NCBI GenBank assembly: GCA_017557425.1
Contig: JAFYYU010000004.1
Coordinates: 124,001-188,000, forward strand
DNA: 64,000 bases
Direction: 5' to 3'
From: Muribaculaceae bacterium
GTDB lineage: Bacteria > Bacteroidota > Bacteroidia > Bacteroidales > Muribaculaceae
Made by a program: the position numbers and the translations under genes. Below are positions 34,103-42,540 of this stretch, piece by piece; position 1 is the first letter of the stretch; the number at the start of each line of letters is the position of its first letter. The notes beneath the pieces were generated by a model. The model had not been told where the DNA came from and ran no database searches. It saw only the letters and a list, made by a program, of their open reading frames with translations.

Positions 34103-35224
34103 TTAGTCGTCAATATTCATGACTTTTGCAAAGCGCACCTGGCTTTTGTACACGGGAAAATACAAGGTGAGAATGACGCCGTTCTCGATGGTGGCGTAGG
34201 CGTCCTTGTCGATGGGTTCCATCGTGGCATCTATCCAGCTCAGGTCATAATTGCCGGTAAACTGTGTTTTAGAGAGGTGACCTTTAATCATACCGGGCTG
34301 CCACATCGATTTCTTGACTTGGGCACCGTCCATATAAATGAGGTCGTAGCCGTCATCGGCGCGCACAACGGACAGCGTGTAGCGACCGCCCAGCCGCAGC
34401 CACTCGTCCTGCATGTCGCGGTCCAGATATTTCCAGTAGCCCTCCACGGGGTCGGCGCTCGCGGCCAGATATTCATCCAAATCCTGCAGCGACCACAATG
34501 TCGTGGCGGCTATTTGGTTCTCGTTCTCTATCGTGAGCACCGCGCGCTCGACGGCAGTGCGTGCGCCCGGACCCACCATGTAGCCCACTTGCACCATGCC
34601 GGCAGGCCGTTTAACGGGCACTTCCAGCACTTGCTGCAAATCGTTCTTGCCGATAGATACGATAGCGCCTTGCTCGTCAACATCGACACAAATCGTGTTC
34701 ATGTCGTCCTCGAGAGAGACGCCCTTGGCCACTTGGGTCTGAGCCAGCTCCTTCACATCTTTTCCAGTGCGTTGCATGACGGTCACCGTCATCGTGCGTT
34801 GGTCGGTGATGTCATTATAGGGCGCGCTGTTGTCGCAACTCAGCACAACCGCGCAATAGTCTCCCATCTCATCGTAGTTGAACACCAGTCCCCACTGGGT
34901 GCTCGTGAGGTCGGTTTTGTCGCCTGTCATGGGATTCTTGACGGACATGGTCTTGCCCTGCTTGTTGTTCTTGTTGGCAATGCGCAGCTGGTAGCGGTAG
35001 GCTGTGCTGGAAATCATCATCGTGTCAATCGTAACGGCGGTTGCCATCGTGGCGTTCTGCTCAATCAGGAAATCACCGTCAATGGCCTTGTAACGGCCCT
35101 GCATCCTCATGCCCGGGTTGGGGTAGAGCCCTCCAAACCCGTTCCCCGCCGTATTATAATACGACTTGCCGCTCCCATCCAGCGCAAGCACAAAAACCAT
35201 CAAAAACAATATAACCCGTCTCAT
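34103..35224 (-). CDS. Secreted protein of unknown function
   Basis: A 373-residue protein with a signal peptide (MRRVILFLMVFVLALDGSGKS). The mature part starts with a Gly/Pro/Asn-rich stretch (NGFGGLYPNPGM), then looks beta-rich with mixed polar segments. Residues about 280-355 (LGGRYTLSVVRADDGYDLIYMDG) might form a lipocalin-like end domain, but I cannot assign a family. The 60-nt gap before rlmH contains CCTAAAACCTAACACC-type heptad repeats. No promoter consensus is clear. Confidence 0.65.
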   Translation of the reverse strand: MRRVILFLMVFVLALDGSGKSYYNTAGNGFGGLYPNPGMRMQGRYKAIDGDFLIEQNATMATAVTIDTMMISSTAYRYQLRIANKNNKQGKTMSVKNPMTGDKTDLTSTQWGLVFNYDEMGDYCAVVLSCDNSAPYNDITDQRTMTVTVMQRTGKDVKELAQTQVAKGVSLEDDMNTICVDVDEQGAIVSIGKNDLQQVLEVPVKRPAGMVQVGYMVGPGARTAVERAVLTIENENQIAATTLWSLQDLDEYLAASADPVEGYWKYLDRDMQDEWLRLGGRYTLSVVRADDGYDLIYMDGAQVKKSMWQPGMIKGHLSKTQFTGNYDLSWIDATMEPIDKDAYATIENGVILTLYFPVYKSQVRFAKVMNIDD

Positions 35225-35285
35225 TTCAATCTATCTCTAATCCCTAAAACCTAACACCTAACACCTAAAGCCTAAATCCTAAAAC

Positions 35286-35759
35286 CTACTCATGATGATA
35301 TGGCTCATGCCTTAGAATTGTAAACGCACGATACAACTGCTCGACAAACACCAGCCGCACCAGTTCATGCGGGAAGGTCATCTTGCTTAGCGAGATTTTC
35401 TCGTTGGCACGGTCATAGACCTCAGGAGAGAAGCCGTAAGGGCCGCCCACGACAAACACCAGCCGCTTGACACCGCTGGCCATGCGGCGTTGCAGCCATT
35501 GGCTGAAGTCCATCGAGGTGCGCTCGGTGCCGTGCTCGTCGAGCAGGACAACATGGTCGCTGGTCTCGAGCGTAGAGAGCAGAGCCTTGCCCTCGGCGGT
35601 CTTTTGCTGGGCCTCGCTCATGTTGCGGGTGGCTTTCACATCGCCCACGTACTGGATATTGAACTGGACATAGTGCTGCAGGCGCTTCACATACTCCTCA
35701 ATGCCTTGACGCACAAAACCCACCTCGGTCTTGCCGATGACGACAAGTGTAATCTTCAT
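35286..35759 (-). CDS. rlmH: 23S rRNA (pseudouridine(1915)-N3)-methyltransferase
   Basis: SPOUT-fold methyltransferase (157 residues) that modifies pseudouridine 1915 in helix 69 of 23S rRNA after ribosome assembly. Family signatures: the LDEHGTERTSMDFS segment, the SAM-binding FVVGGPYGFS and the C-terminal FPHELVRLVFVEQLYRA..I....PYHHE, which is the RlmH end. Divergent from nadC. Confidence 0.96.
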   Translation of the reverse strand: MKITLVVIGKTEVGFVRQGIEEYVKRLQHYVQFNIQYVGDVKATRNMSEAQQKTAEGKALLSTLETSDHVVLLDEHGTERTSMDFSQWLQRRMASGVKRLVFVVGGPYGFSPEVYDRANEKISLSKMTFPHELVRLVFVEQLYRAFTILRHEPYHHE

Positions 35760-35818
35760 TTTCGTCTTTCTGTTTGTTGATTATTGCCACAAAATTAGCA
35801 AATTCGCCGAGAACTCGC

Positions 35819-35826
35819 TATCTTTG
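35819..35826 (+). promoter_or_regulatory. -7 box of nadC
   Basis: TATCTTTG matches TAnnTTTG and lies 30 nt before the nadC start. TTAG (35795-35798), 20 nt upstream, is a one-mismatch -33 element. On the other strand TAATTTTG (35790-35797) could serve rlmH, so the two promoters face away from each other. Confidence 0.55.
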
Positions 35827-35856
35827 TAGGCGTAAATAAGGATAAAAAGGAGAAAA

Positions 35857-36705
35857 ATGAAAACAAGAGAAGAACTGATTGATGAATTGATTGACTTGTC
35901 GTTTGCCGAGGACATCGGTGACGGTGACGCTACGACCCTGTGCTGCATCCCTGCTGACGAGATGGGACGCCAGCGCCTGATTATAAAAGAGGAAGGCATC
36001 CTGGCCGGTGTGGAGATTGCGCGTCGCGTGTTTGAGAAATTCGACCCTGAGTTGCAGATGGAGGTGATGATCGGGGACGGCGCCCACGTCAAGCCCGGCG
36101 ACATCGCCTTTGTCGTGACCGGAAAGGTGCGCTCCCTCCTGCAGACCGAGCGTCTGATGCTCAACATCATGCAGCGCATGAGCGGCGTGGCAACGACCAC
36201 TGCCCGTTATGCCAAGTGCCTGGAGGGCCTCAAGACCCGCGTGCTTGACACCCGCAAGACGACACCCGGCATGCGTATGCTCGAAAAAGAGGCGGTCAAA
36301 ATCGGTGGCGGTTGCAACCACCGCATCGGCCTGTTCGACATGATCCTGCTCAAGGACAACCATGTGGACTTTGCCGGAGGCATTGTTCCCGCGATTGAAA
36401 AAGCCCACCAGTGGTGCAAGGACAACGGCAAGGACCTGAAAATCGAAATCGAGGTGCGCAACTTCGACGAGTTGCAGCAGGTGCTCGACCACGGCGGCGT
36501 GGACCGCGTGATGCTGGACAACTTCAGCGTCGAGAACACGCGCAAGGCCGTCGAAATCATCAATGGTAGGGTTGAGACCGAGTCCAGCGGTGGCATCACC
36601 ATCGACACCCTGCGGGCCTATGGCGAGTGCGGCGTGGACTACATCTCAGTAGGCGCCCTCACACACTCCATCAAGTCCCTGGACATGAGCTTCAAGGCTT
36701 GCTGA
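35857..36705 (+). CDS. nadC: Nicotinate-nucleotide pyrophosphorylase (carboxylating)
   Basis: Quinolinate phosphoribosyltransferase (282 residues) of de novo NAD synthesis: quinolinate plus PRPP gives nicotinate mononucleotide, CO2 and pyrophosphate. The active-site segments DTRKTTPGMR and KIGGGCNHRIGLFDMILLKDNH are intact, as is ISVGALTHS near the C-terminus. A GGAG lies 6 nt before the ATG. The stop codon overlaps the next start (TGATG). nadA and nadB are not in the window. Confidence 0.97.
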   Translation: MKTREELIDELIDLSFAEDIGDGDATTLCCIPADEMGRQRLIIKEEGILAGVEIARRVFEKFDPELQMEVMIGDGAHVKPGDIAFVVTGKVRSLLQTERLMLNIMQRMSGVATTTARYAKCLEGLKTRVLDTRKTTPGMRMLEKEAVKIGGGCNHRIGLFDMILLKDNHVDFAGGIVPAIEKAHQWCKDNGKDLKIEIEVRNFDELQQVLDHGGVDRVMLDNFSVENTRKAVEIINGRVETESSGGITIDTLRAYGECGVDYISVGALTHSIKSLDMSFKAC

Positions 36706-37772
36706 TGAGCAGCGAACTGTTAAACGACATCCAACCACTGGCGGCGATGGGCTCCCCGGCCATCGTTGCCGGGCCTTGCAGTGCCGAGAGCGAACAGCAG
36801 ACGCTCGACACGGCACGTGCCTTGTCTGCCATTGGCGTGAAAGTCTTCAGGGCTGGCATTTGGAAACCGCGTACCATGCCCGGCGGATTTGAAGGCGTGG
36901 GAGACATCGGCCTGGAATGGCTGCAGCGGGTAAGACTGGAAACGGGAATGGCTCTTGCTACCGAGGTGGCTACGGTCGAGCATGTCCGTGCCGCCCTGAA
37001 AGCAGACATAGATATCCTGTGGATAGGAGCCCGCACGACAGCCAACCCCTTTGCCATCCAAAGCATCGCCGACGAGTTGCAGGGGCACGACGAGGTGACC
37101 GTCCTGGTCAAGAATCCCGTAAATCCCGACCTTGACTTGTGGCTCGGTGCCTTGCAACGCATCCGCAATGCCGGTATTACCCGCCTGGGAGCCGTGCACC
37201 GCGGTTTTAGCTCGGCGGGAGACCATATCTACCGCAACGACCCGCAATGGCACATCCCCTTCGAGCTGCGCCGTCTTGCCCCGGGCATGACGATCCTGTG
37301 TGACCCGTCACATATCGGCGGCAAGCGGGAATATGTCGAACACCTGTGCCAATTGGCTATGGATGTGGGCTTCGATGGCTTGATGATAGAATGTCATTGT
37401 GACCCGGACCACGCGTTGAGCGACAGCGCCCAACAGATTACACCCAATTCACTCCAAACTATTCTCAATCGATTGGTAGTTCGCTCTGGCACTCCCGTCG
37501 AGGACGAACTGGGGCTGCTGCGGCAGCAGATTGACGACTGTGACCACGAACTGCTGGCCGTGTTGACGCGCCGCATGAGCGTGTCACGCGAAATAGGCCG
37601 TTTCAAGCAGGCCCACAATCTGCGCATCGTGCAGCCCGCCCGTTATCAGGACGTCATCAAAGCCCGCCTCGACGAAGGCAAGCGGCTGGGACTTGATCCT
37701 GACTTCACGCAGCGCATCATGCAGGCCATCCACGAAGAAAGCGTCCGCCAACAACTAACAACTAAGAACTAA
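36705..37772 (+). CDS. Bifunctional DAHP synthase / chorismate mutase
   Basis: A 355-residue fusion. Residues 1-about 262 are a KDO8P-type (AroAIbeta) DAHP synthase: GPCSAE at 23-28, GIWKPRT, VKNPVNPD and CDPSHIGGKR. Residues about 265-350 are an AroQ-type chorismate mutase (LRQQIDDCDHELLAVLTRRM). It makes DAHP from PEP and erythrose 4-phosphate, and turns chorismate to prephenate, with the mutase domain probably giving feedback control. The frame opens earlier, inside nadC, but the ATG at 36705 overlaps the nadC stop and gives a normal N-terminus. Such fusions are usual in Bacteroidales, but here it is not beside pheA/tyrA. Confidence 0.94.
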   Translation: MSSELLNDIQPLAAMGSPAIVAGPCSAESEQQTLDTARALSAIGVKVFRAGIWKPRTMPGGFEGVGDIGLEWLQRVRLETGMALATEVATVEHVRAALKADIDILWIGARTTANPFAIQSIADELQGHDEVTVLVKNPVNPDLDLWLGALQRIRNAGITRLGAVHRGFSSAGDHIYRNDPQWHIPFELRRLAPGMTILCDPSHIGGKREYVEHLCQLAMDVGFDGLMIECHCDPDHALSDSAQQITPNSLQTILNRLVVRSGTPVEDELGLLRQQIDDCDHELLAVLTRRMSVSREIGRFKQAHNLRIVQPARYQDVIKARLDEGKRLGLDPDFTQRIMQAIHEESVRQQLTTKN

Positions 37773-38494
37773 TGCCCAAAGTAGTCATCATCGGCGCCTC
37801 GTCAGGCATGGGAATGGAAGTGGCAAAACTCTTGCTGGCCGAGGGCTATTCCCTTGGTGTAGCCGCGCGTCGTGAAGACCGCTTGCAGGCATTGAAGCAG
37901 CTGGCACCGGATAGGGTAGTGACGGCCACCATCGACGTTACTGCCCAGGATGCCGCGTCACGTCTGCGCGCGTTGATTGACGAGTTGGGCGGTATGGATC
38001 TGTTCTTCTACGCCTCGGGCATCGGCAAGCAGAACCGCGAGTTGACACCCGAAATCGAACTCGATACCGTGAACACCAACGGCATGGGCTTCACACGCAT
38101 GATAGGGGAAGCATACCGCTACTTTGCCGAGAAAGGAGAGGGACACATCGCCGCAATCACTTCTATTGCGGGCACCAAGGGCCTCGGCCCCGCACCGTCC
38201 TACTCGGCCACCAAGGCGATGCAGAACACCTATTTGCAGGCCTTGGAGCAGCAAGCCAACGCCCGCGGGCTAAAAATCCGATTTACCGACATCCGCCCGG
38301 GCTTTGTCGATACCGACCTGCTGAAAGGCGACTTTCATTACCCCATGATGCTCAAACCCGAAAAAGTCGCCCGCCAAATCGTGAAAGCGATTCATCACAA
38401 ACGTCATATCAAAGTAATTGATTGGAAATATGCCATCATGACAGCCCTGTGGCGACGCATCCCACGCCCCCTGTGGCGCCATCTCAAACTCTAG
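37772..38494 (+). CDS. SDR-family oxidoreductase
   Basis: A 240-residue short-chain dehydrogenase. NAD(P) loop GASSGMGMEVA near the N-terminus; catalytic Ser in ITSIAGTKG and the YSATK (YxxxK) motif downstream. Substrate unknown. The start overlaps the preceding stop (TAATG), after a short CTAACAACTAAGAACTAA heptad run within the end of the upstream gene. The C-terminus is basic. Its stop is 4 nt from that of the convergent NlpC/P60 gene. Confidence 0.88.
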   Translation: MPKVVIIGASSGMGMEVAKLLLAEGYSLGVAARREDRLQALKQLAPDRVVTATIDVTAQDAASRLRALIDELGGMDLFFYASGIGKQNRELTPEIELDTVNTNGMGFTRMIGEAYRYFAEKGEGHIAAITSIAGTKGLGPAPSYSATKAMQNTYLQALEQQANARGLKIRFTDIRPGFVDTDLLKGDFHYPMMLKPEKVARQIVKAIHHKRHIKVIDWKYAIMTALWRRIPRPLWRHLKL

Positions 38495-38498
38495 TCAA

Positions 38499-39128
38499 TT
38501 ATTTGTTGACGCGGGCGGCGGCGTAGAAGTGTGTTGCATAGTAGTTCTGTCGCAGGTCATCGACAGTGACGCCGCGTGATGAGGAGGCATGGACAAATTT
38601 ATTGTCCTTGAGATAGATTCCCACGTGGGAAACGCGACTGTCGCCGTTGGTGCAGAAGAAGACCAGATCACCCTCGCGCAGGTCATCCAAGTCAATGATG
38701 CGGCAGTTCTCTTCCAGCATCTTGGCCGAATTGCGGTGCACCTTGATGTCATAGATCTTTAAATAGACCTCCATGACCATACCTGAACAATCGGTACCCT
38801 CGCCGCAGGTGTGGGCGGCATAGACGTATGGCGTCCCCAACCACCGCTTCAGCTCCTTGTACAGTTTCTTGTTGTCTTTCTTGTCCAGCTTGATGTCGAG
38901 TCGGGCCCATTCGTCGGTCACCAGGCCGTGTCCCGATTGGGGTATGGGCTTTTTCTGCTCGGTCGTGGTTATCCCGCCATCATCGTTGGACACTCCGCCA
39001 CGGTTGCGGCGCTCATGGTAGGGGCGGTAGGTGTGTGTGTTGCTCTTGGTACTGTGGCACGATACCACTGGCAGCGACAAGAGTATCGCCGCTGCCAGGT
39101 AAAGTATCGTTTTGCCGTTTCGGTGCAT
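38499..39128 (-). CDS. NlpC/P60-family lipoprotein (cell-wall peptidase)
   Basis: A 209-residue lipoprotein: the signal ends in a lipobox with Cys at about residue 24 (LPVVSC). The NlpC/P60 domain occupies about residues 80-205. Catalytic Cys is in GTDCSGMV, His in SHVGIYL, with HASSSRG after it. Enzymes of this family cut peptidoglycan stem peptides (gamma-D-Glu to diamino acid). Last gene of the nusB unit, 3 nt after the DUF5606 gene. Confidence 0.92.
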   Translation of the reverse strand: MHRNGKTILYLAAAILLSLPVVSCHSTKSNTHTYRPYHERRNRGGVSNDDGGITTTEQKKPIPQSGHGLVTDEWARLDIKLDKKDNKKLYKELKRWLGTPYVYAAHTCGEGTDCSGMVMEVYLKIYDIKVHRNSAKMLEENCRIIDLDDLREGDLVFFCTNGDSRVSHVGIYLKDNKFVHASSSRGVTVDDLRQNYYATHFYAAARVNK

Positions 39129-39131
39129 CAG

Positions 39132-39569
39132 TTAGTCTTTCTTCTCTTCTTCGGCAGCTTCTTTAGTCTCTTCTTCCTCCTTGGCGGTAAAGTCGGTGAT
39201 ACCGGCACCAACCAGGACGTTATACCAAGAGATGATTCTCTTGATGTCGTTGTTGTGAACGCGTTCAGTGTCCCAATTCTCAAGAACACTGTTCATGAAC
39301 TCGTGTAATTTCTCGGGAGTGGAATACTCGTTAGCGTCGATGGCCTTGTTGTCAAATTTCTTACCGGTATTCTCAAAAACCTTTGACAAGGGCACATCCT
39401 CATTTGCGGTAAAAATGGAAATGTCACCCAAAGCCATCACGCGCTCGCGTGAATGAACAGGGAAGCGGTGGCCAGCGGGAATAGTATCCACAACCAGCAT
39501 GTTTTTACCGTAGGAGACGAGTTGATAGAGTCCGGGACGACCCGAAATGGATAAAATTTTCTTCAGCAT
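39132..39569 (-). CDS. DUF5606-type conserved protein
   Basis: A 145-residue cytoplasmic protein. The first 60 residues (LSISGRPGLYQLVSYGKNML...TIPAGHRFPVH) form the conserved DUF5606-like region; the middle is helical; the tail is highly acidic (KEEEETKEAAEEEKKD) and probably disordered. It follows coaE closely, as in other Bacteroidales. No function is known to me. Confidence 0.8.
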   Translation of the reverse strand: MLKKILSISGRPGLYQLVSYGKNMLVVDTIPAGHRFPVHSRERVMALGDISIFTANEDVPLSKVFENTGKKFDNKAIDANEYSTPEKLHEFMNSVLENWDTERVHNNDIKRIISWYNVLVGAGITDFTAKEEEETKEAAEEEKKD

Positions 39570-39591
39570 AATTGTCGTAAAATTATTGTTG

Positions 39592-40179
39592 TTATTGTTG
39601 TTTCTTGTTCAACAGATGAATCACTTGAGGGATCACGGCCGAGATGTCATCGTTGACAATGACTTTCTCGTCAGGTGCAGGCTCTTCTTCAATGGCCTGT
39701 GAGGCTATGCGGTCTTGCACTTGCTGTGCCGTCAAGCCACTGCGGTTCATCACCCGTGTGATGCGCACATCTTTCGGTGCTGTCACGTGCCACACCTCGT
39801 CAACCAGCTTGTCAAGACCTGCGGTACGCAGCAATGCTGTCTCGACAAAGGCTACTTCGGCCCCCTTGCCTGCCAAGGCTTCGGCCCATTGCATCATATC
39901 TCTTGCTGTGGCAGGGTGGACGATGCCGTTGAGGCGTGCCAAGGTCTCGGCGTTGCCAAATGCCATTGCGCTGAGGTGTTGGCGGTTTAATGAGCCGTCG
40001 GCAAGATAAGTGTCTTCGCCAAATGCTTCCACAAGCTGGTGTCGCACCTCATCATTCTCGGTCATTAAGGCCTTTGCGCGGGAGTCGCAGTCATAGACCT
40101 CGTAGCCCATGACCTGCACCAGGTGGGCCACGACGCTTTTGCCACTACCGATGCCTCCCGTGATGGCGATGAGTTTCAT
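39592..40179 (-). CDS. coaE: Dephospho-CoA kinase
   Basis: Last enzyme of CoA synthesis, phosphorylating the 3'-hydroxyl of dephospho-CoA (195 residues). P-loop GGIGSGKS at residues 7-14; the YDCDSRAK motif and the VWHVTAP.DVRITRVMNRSGL lid region are typical. Four nt after the YbbR gene. Confidence 0.96.
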   Translation of the reverse strand: MKLIAITGGIGSGKSVVAHLVQVMGYEVYDCDSRAKALMTENDEVRHQLVEAFGEDTYLADGSLNRQHLSAMAFGNAETLARLNGIVHPATARDMMQWAEALAGKGAEVAFVETALLRTAGLDKLVDEVWHVTAPKDVRITRVMNRSGLTAQQVQDRIASQAIEEEPAPDEKVIVNDDISAVIPQVIHLLNKKQQ

Positions 40180-40183
40180 CTTA

Positions 40184-41149
40184 TCAATGCTTTTCGATGA
40201 TGTACTCTACACTGTCTTGGGAGAACACCACATCCTGGTATGCTGCCGGTACCTCGCCAATCATCACTTTGACCTTATTATTGGATGAGCCTGCAGCAAT
40301 ACTGTTGTAGTCAACCACTGCGGTTATTCCTGCGTCATCGTCCTTGATACGGCTGACAGGAGAACGGAAAGTCACCTCAACGTCGCTGGGGAAAAGAAGC
40401 ATTTTGACCCCTGGGGGGGCATTGCGCACAACAATCTTGATCAATCGGGTCTGTGACTTGAGTTTCTCGATGGGAACCATGATGTCGATAGCGCGTGGCT
40501 CGACAACAGCTCCGTTGATGGGTGCGATGGTCACTTTACGCCTGAGCGTGTCAGTAAGGTCATGCTCCTCGACATGATAAGTGAATACCTCGTTGATTTC
40601 GCTCAAGGTCTTGGCATCACTAAAGACGAGCACAGAATCAAGGCTCTGTATCAAAGCCCCGTAGAGTGCATAATCCTCGCGTGGCTCCACAAGGATGTCG
40701 GTCTTGACAGGCACTTTCTTGCCAGGCAAGTCGGTGAACTTGATGTTGATGGTCTCGGGCAAGACACTGACGATTGTCGCATGCTTGTTGAGCAGGGGTG
40801 CTAACGCTTTCTTCAAATGGCTCTGGTCTATCTTGAAGATGCTGTTGCCGTCACTGTAATCGGTAAAACGCAGTGTCAACTTGGGCGTCTTGTGGAACAG
40901 ATAGGAGAAGAAGCGGTAACCACGGTCACGCACGGTAACCGTGAGCGTGTCGGGCACCTTAGCCAGCAGGTGTACATTGTTGGGCAGGCTCATCTCGACA
41001 GGCACTTCCATGTCGAGCTGAACGTCGCCATTGAAGGTGAGAAAACTCCAGAACATGGCCGAGATGACCACAAAAAACAGGTATAGCAGAATCGACCTCG
41101 TGCGAGGCGACTGCTTGAACTGTCCTTGTATTTGGTTCCAGAGTCTCAT
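40184..41149 (-). CDS. YbbR-domain membrane protein
   Basis: A 321-residue protein with one N-terminal membrane helix at about 18-37 (ILLYLFFVVISAMFWSF) and an extracytoplasmic part holding YbbR-like beta domains (DLPGKKVPVKTDI; KLTLRFTDYSD). YbbR proteins in other phyla regulate cyclic-di-AMP cyclase, but no dacA lies nearby, so the role here is unclear. The gene is between yajC and coaE, a common order in Bacteroidales. Confidence 0.85.
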   Translation of the reverse strand: MRLWNQIQGQFKQSPRTRSILLYLFFVVISAMFWSFLTFNGDVQLDMEVPVEMSLPNNVHLLAKVPDTLTVTVRDRGYRFFSYLFHKTPKLTLRFTDYSDGNSIFKIDQSHLKKALAPLLNKHATIVSVLPETINIKFTDLPGKKVPVKTDILVEPREDYALYGALIQSLDSVLVFSDAKTLSEINEVFTYHVEEHDLTDTLRRKVTIAPINGAVVEPRAIDIMVPIEKLKSQTRLIKIVVRNAPPGVKMLLFPSDVEVTFRSPVSRIKDDDAGITAVVDYNSIAAGSSNNKVKVMIGEVPAAYQDVVFSQDSVEYIIEKH

Positions 41150-41167
41150 GAGGCTGGGGACAGAATC

Positions 41168-41497
41168 TTACTTGGTGGGCACTTCGGTGTTGTCCTGCAT
41201 CGAGATGGCTGACTTGTCAACCTTGATGCGAACGCCATCAGCAATCTCCAGGATAAAGGCATTGTCCTTGACCTCACGGATGCGGCCGTAGATGCCACCG
41301 ATGGTTACCACCTTGTCACCGTTCTTAAGATTGTTGCGGAACTCATTGATCTTTTTCTCTCTCTTCTTTTGCGGGGCAATCATGAAGAAATAGAAAATGG
41401 CAATGATCGCAATAATCATGATCATGCTGCTCCAGCCAGCGCCACCGGCTGCGGGTGCGCCGCCACTAGCGGCCTGTAATAAAATAGTGTTGAGCAT
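41168..41497 (-). CDS. yajC: Preprotein translocase subunit YajC
   Basis: Small membrane protein (109 residues) that joins SecDF at the Sec translocon. One helix at about 25-43 (MIMIIAIIAIFYFFMIAP) followed by PQKKREKKINEFRNNL and GDKVVTIGGIYG, the YajC signature. An Ala/Gly-rich N-terminus precedes it. Confidence 0.94.
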   Translation of the reverse strand: MLNTILLQAASGGAPAAGGAGWSSMIMIIAIIAIFYFFMIAPQKKREKKINEFRNNLKNGDKVVTIGGIYGRIREVKDNAFILEIADGVRIKVDKSAISMQDNTEVPTK

Positions 41498-41544
41498 AAT
41501 AGTGTTTTGTTATCTGTTATTAATTAATGAGATTCATTATTGTG

Positions 41545-42477
41545 TTAACGCTTGAAGATCACGCCATCCTGGCGCAGTTGCTTGACGGCGTTGTTGAGGA
41601 TGCCGTTGACAAACTTTCCGCTGGCTGCTGTGCTGAAGTTCTTTGCCAGCTCAATATACTCGTTGAGCGTAACGGCAGTGGGGATTTTGTCAAAGGTGCG
41701 CAATTCGGCCAGCCCAGTGCACATGATAATGCGGTCCATGAGCACGATGCGGTCCTTGTCCCAACGGCTTTCCTCGAGCAGTCCGTCGATGAGGGTGTTG
41801 CTCTCGGGCATCAACTGTACTGACGCGGTGAACAATTCTTTTCCGAAGTCGCTGTCCTCTTCATCTTTGAACATGGGCAGGATAGGATCTTCAGCCCCTT
41901 CGGCAAGTCTCTTGAACGTCTTGCAGACGAATTGTCCGACCAAATCCAGGTCGTCTTCGGTCCAATACAGGGAACGCTGCTCGATGGCATCGGCCATGTT
42001 CTCGTCGGGCAGGATGACCTGCTTCATGAGCTGATGCCATAGAAGAGCGTCGGCTGTCATGCTGTCTTCGTCATCAGCCATATAGTCGTTATAGATATCG
42101 CTTTTGAGCACCTTGTCCAGCATTAAGCGTTCAAAGATGGGGTCGTCGTTCCATGTCACCGAGTGGTCTTGGGCAAACTGTGCCAGCTGCTCGTTATCGG
42201 CAAGCGCTTTCACCAGCCGGTTGTTGACAAACTTCATGTTAGGATTGAGATCCTCTTCGGTAGGCATATACTTGTTGCGGGCCTCGTCAAGCCGCATTTC
42301 CTGAATGTGGGTCAATTCAACGGGAAGCCGCAGCAAGTAATGGTACAACTCGTAGGTTTTCTCCATACATGCGTTTAAGTCCTTAAGCGCATCGGACAGC
42401 GTGCGCTCAGGGCGGGTAAGCATGTAGGAATATAGGTTTTGTACAACCTTGGTGCGAATTAAAACTCGATTTATCAT
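41545..42477 (-). CDS. nusB: Transcription antitermination factor NusB (long Bacteroidota form)
   Basis: A 310-residue protein; only the last 130 or so residues are the NusB fold (DRIVLMDRIIMCTGLAELRTF; YIELAKNFSTAASGKFVNGIL), against about 140 residues in total for the E. coli protein. The N-terminal half is helical (RVLIRTKVVQNLYSYML) and is typical of this phylum. NusB binds boxA RNA with S10 in rRNA antitermination. The frame runs on to 42531, but a promoter at 42498-42528 fixes the ATG at 42477. Confidence 0.94.
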   Translation of the reverse strand: MINRVLIRTKVVQNLYSYMLTRPERTLSDALKDLNACMEKTYELYHYLLRLPVELTHIQEMRLDEARNKYMPTEEDLNPNMKFVNNRLVKALADNEQLAQFAQDHSVTWNDDPIFERLMLDKVLKSDIYNDYMADDEDSMTADALLWHQLMKQVILPDENMADAIEQRSLYWTEDDLDLVGQFVCKTFKRLAEGAEDPILPMFKDEEDSDFGKELFTASVQLMPESNTLIDGLLEESRWDKDRIVLMDRIIMCTGLAELRTFDKIPTAVTLNEYIELAKNFSTAASGKFVNGILNNAVKQLRQDGVIFKR

Positions 42478-42497
42478 AGCGTTTATATTTGAACTTG

Positions 42498-42528
42498 CAA
42501 AGTTAGCGAAAATTGATGGCGTTGGCAA
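42498..42528 (-). promoter_or_regulatory. Promoter of the nusB unit
   Basis: On the minus strand, TTG (42526-42528), 20 nt, TAACTTTG (42498-42505). It lies between rlmB and nusB and divides the long minus-strand run into two transcription units. Confidence 0.7.
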
Positions 42529-42540
42529 CAAAACGGCCGC

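Noticed and set aside
34094..35254. 386-codon plus-strand frame opposite the secreted protein at 34103-35224
   Set aside because: The minus-strand product starts with a clean signal peptide and has balanced composition; the plus-strand one is His/Val/Gln-rich in the way shadow frames are.
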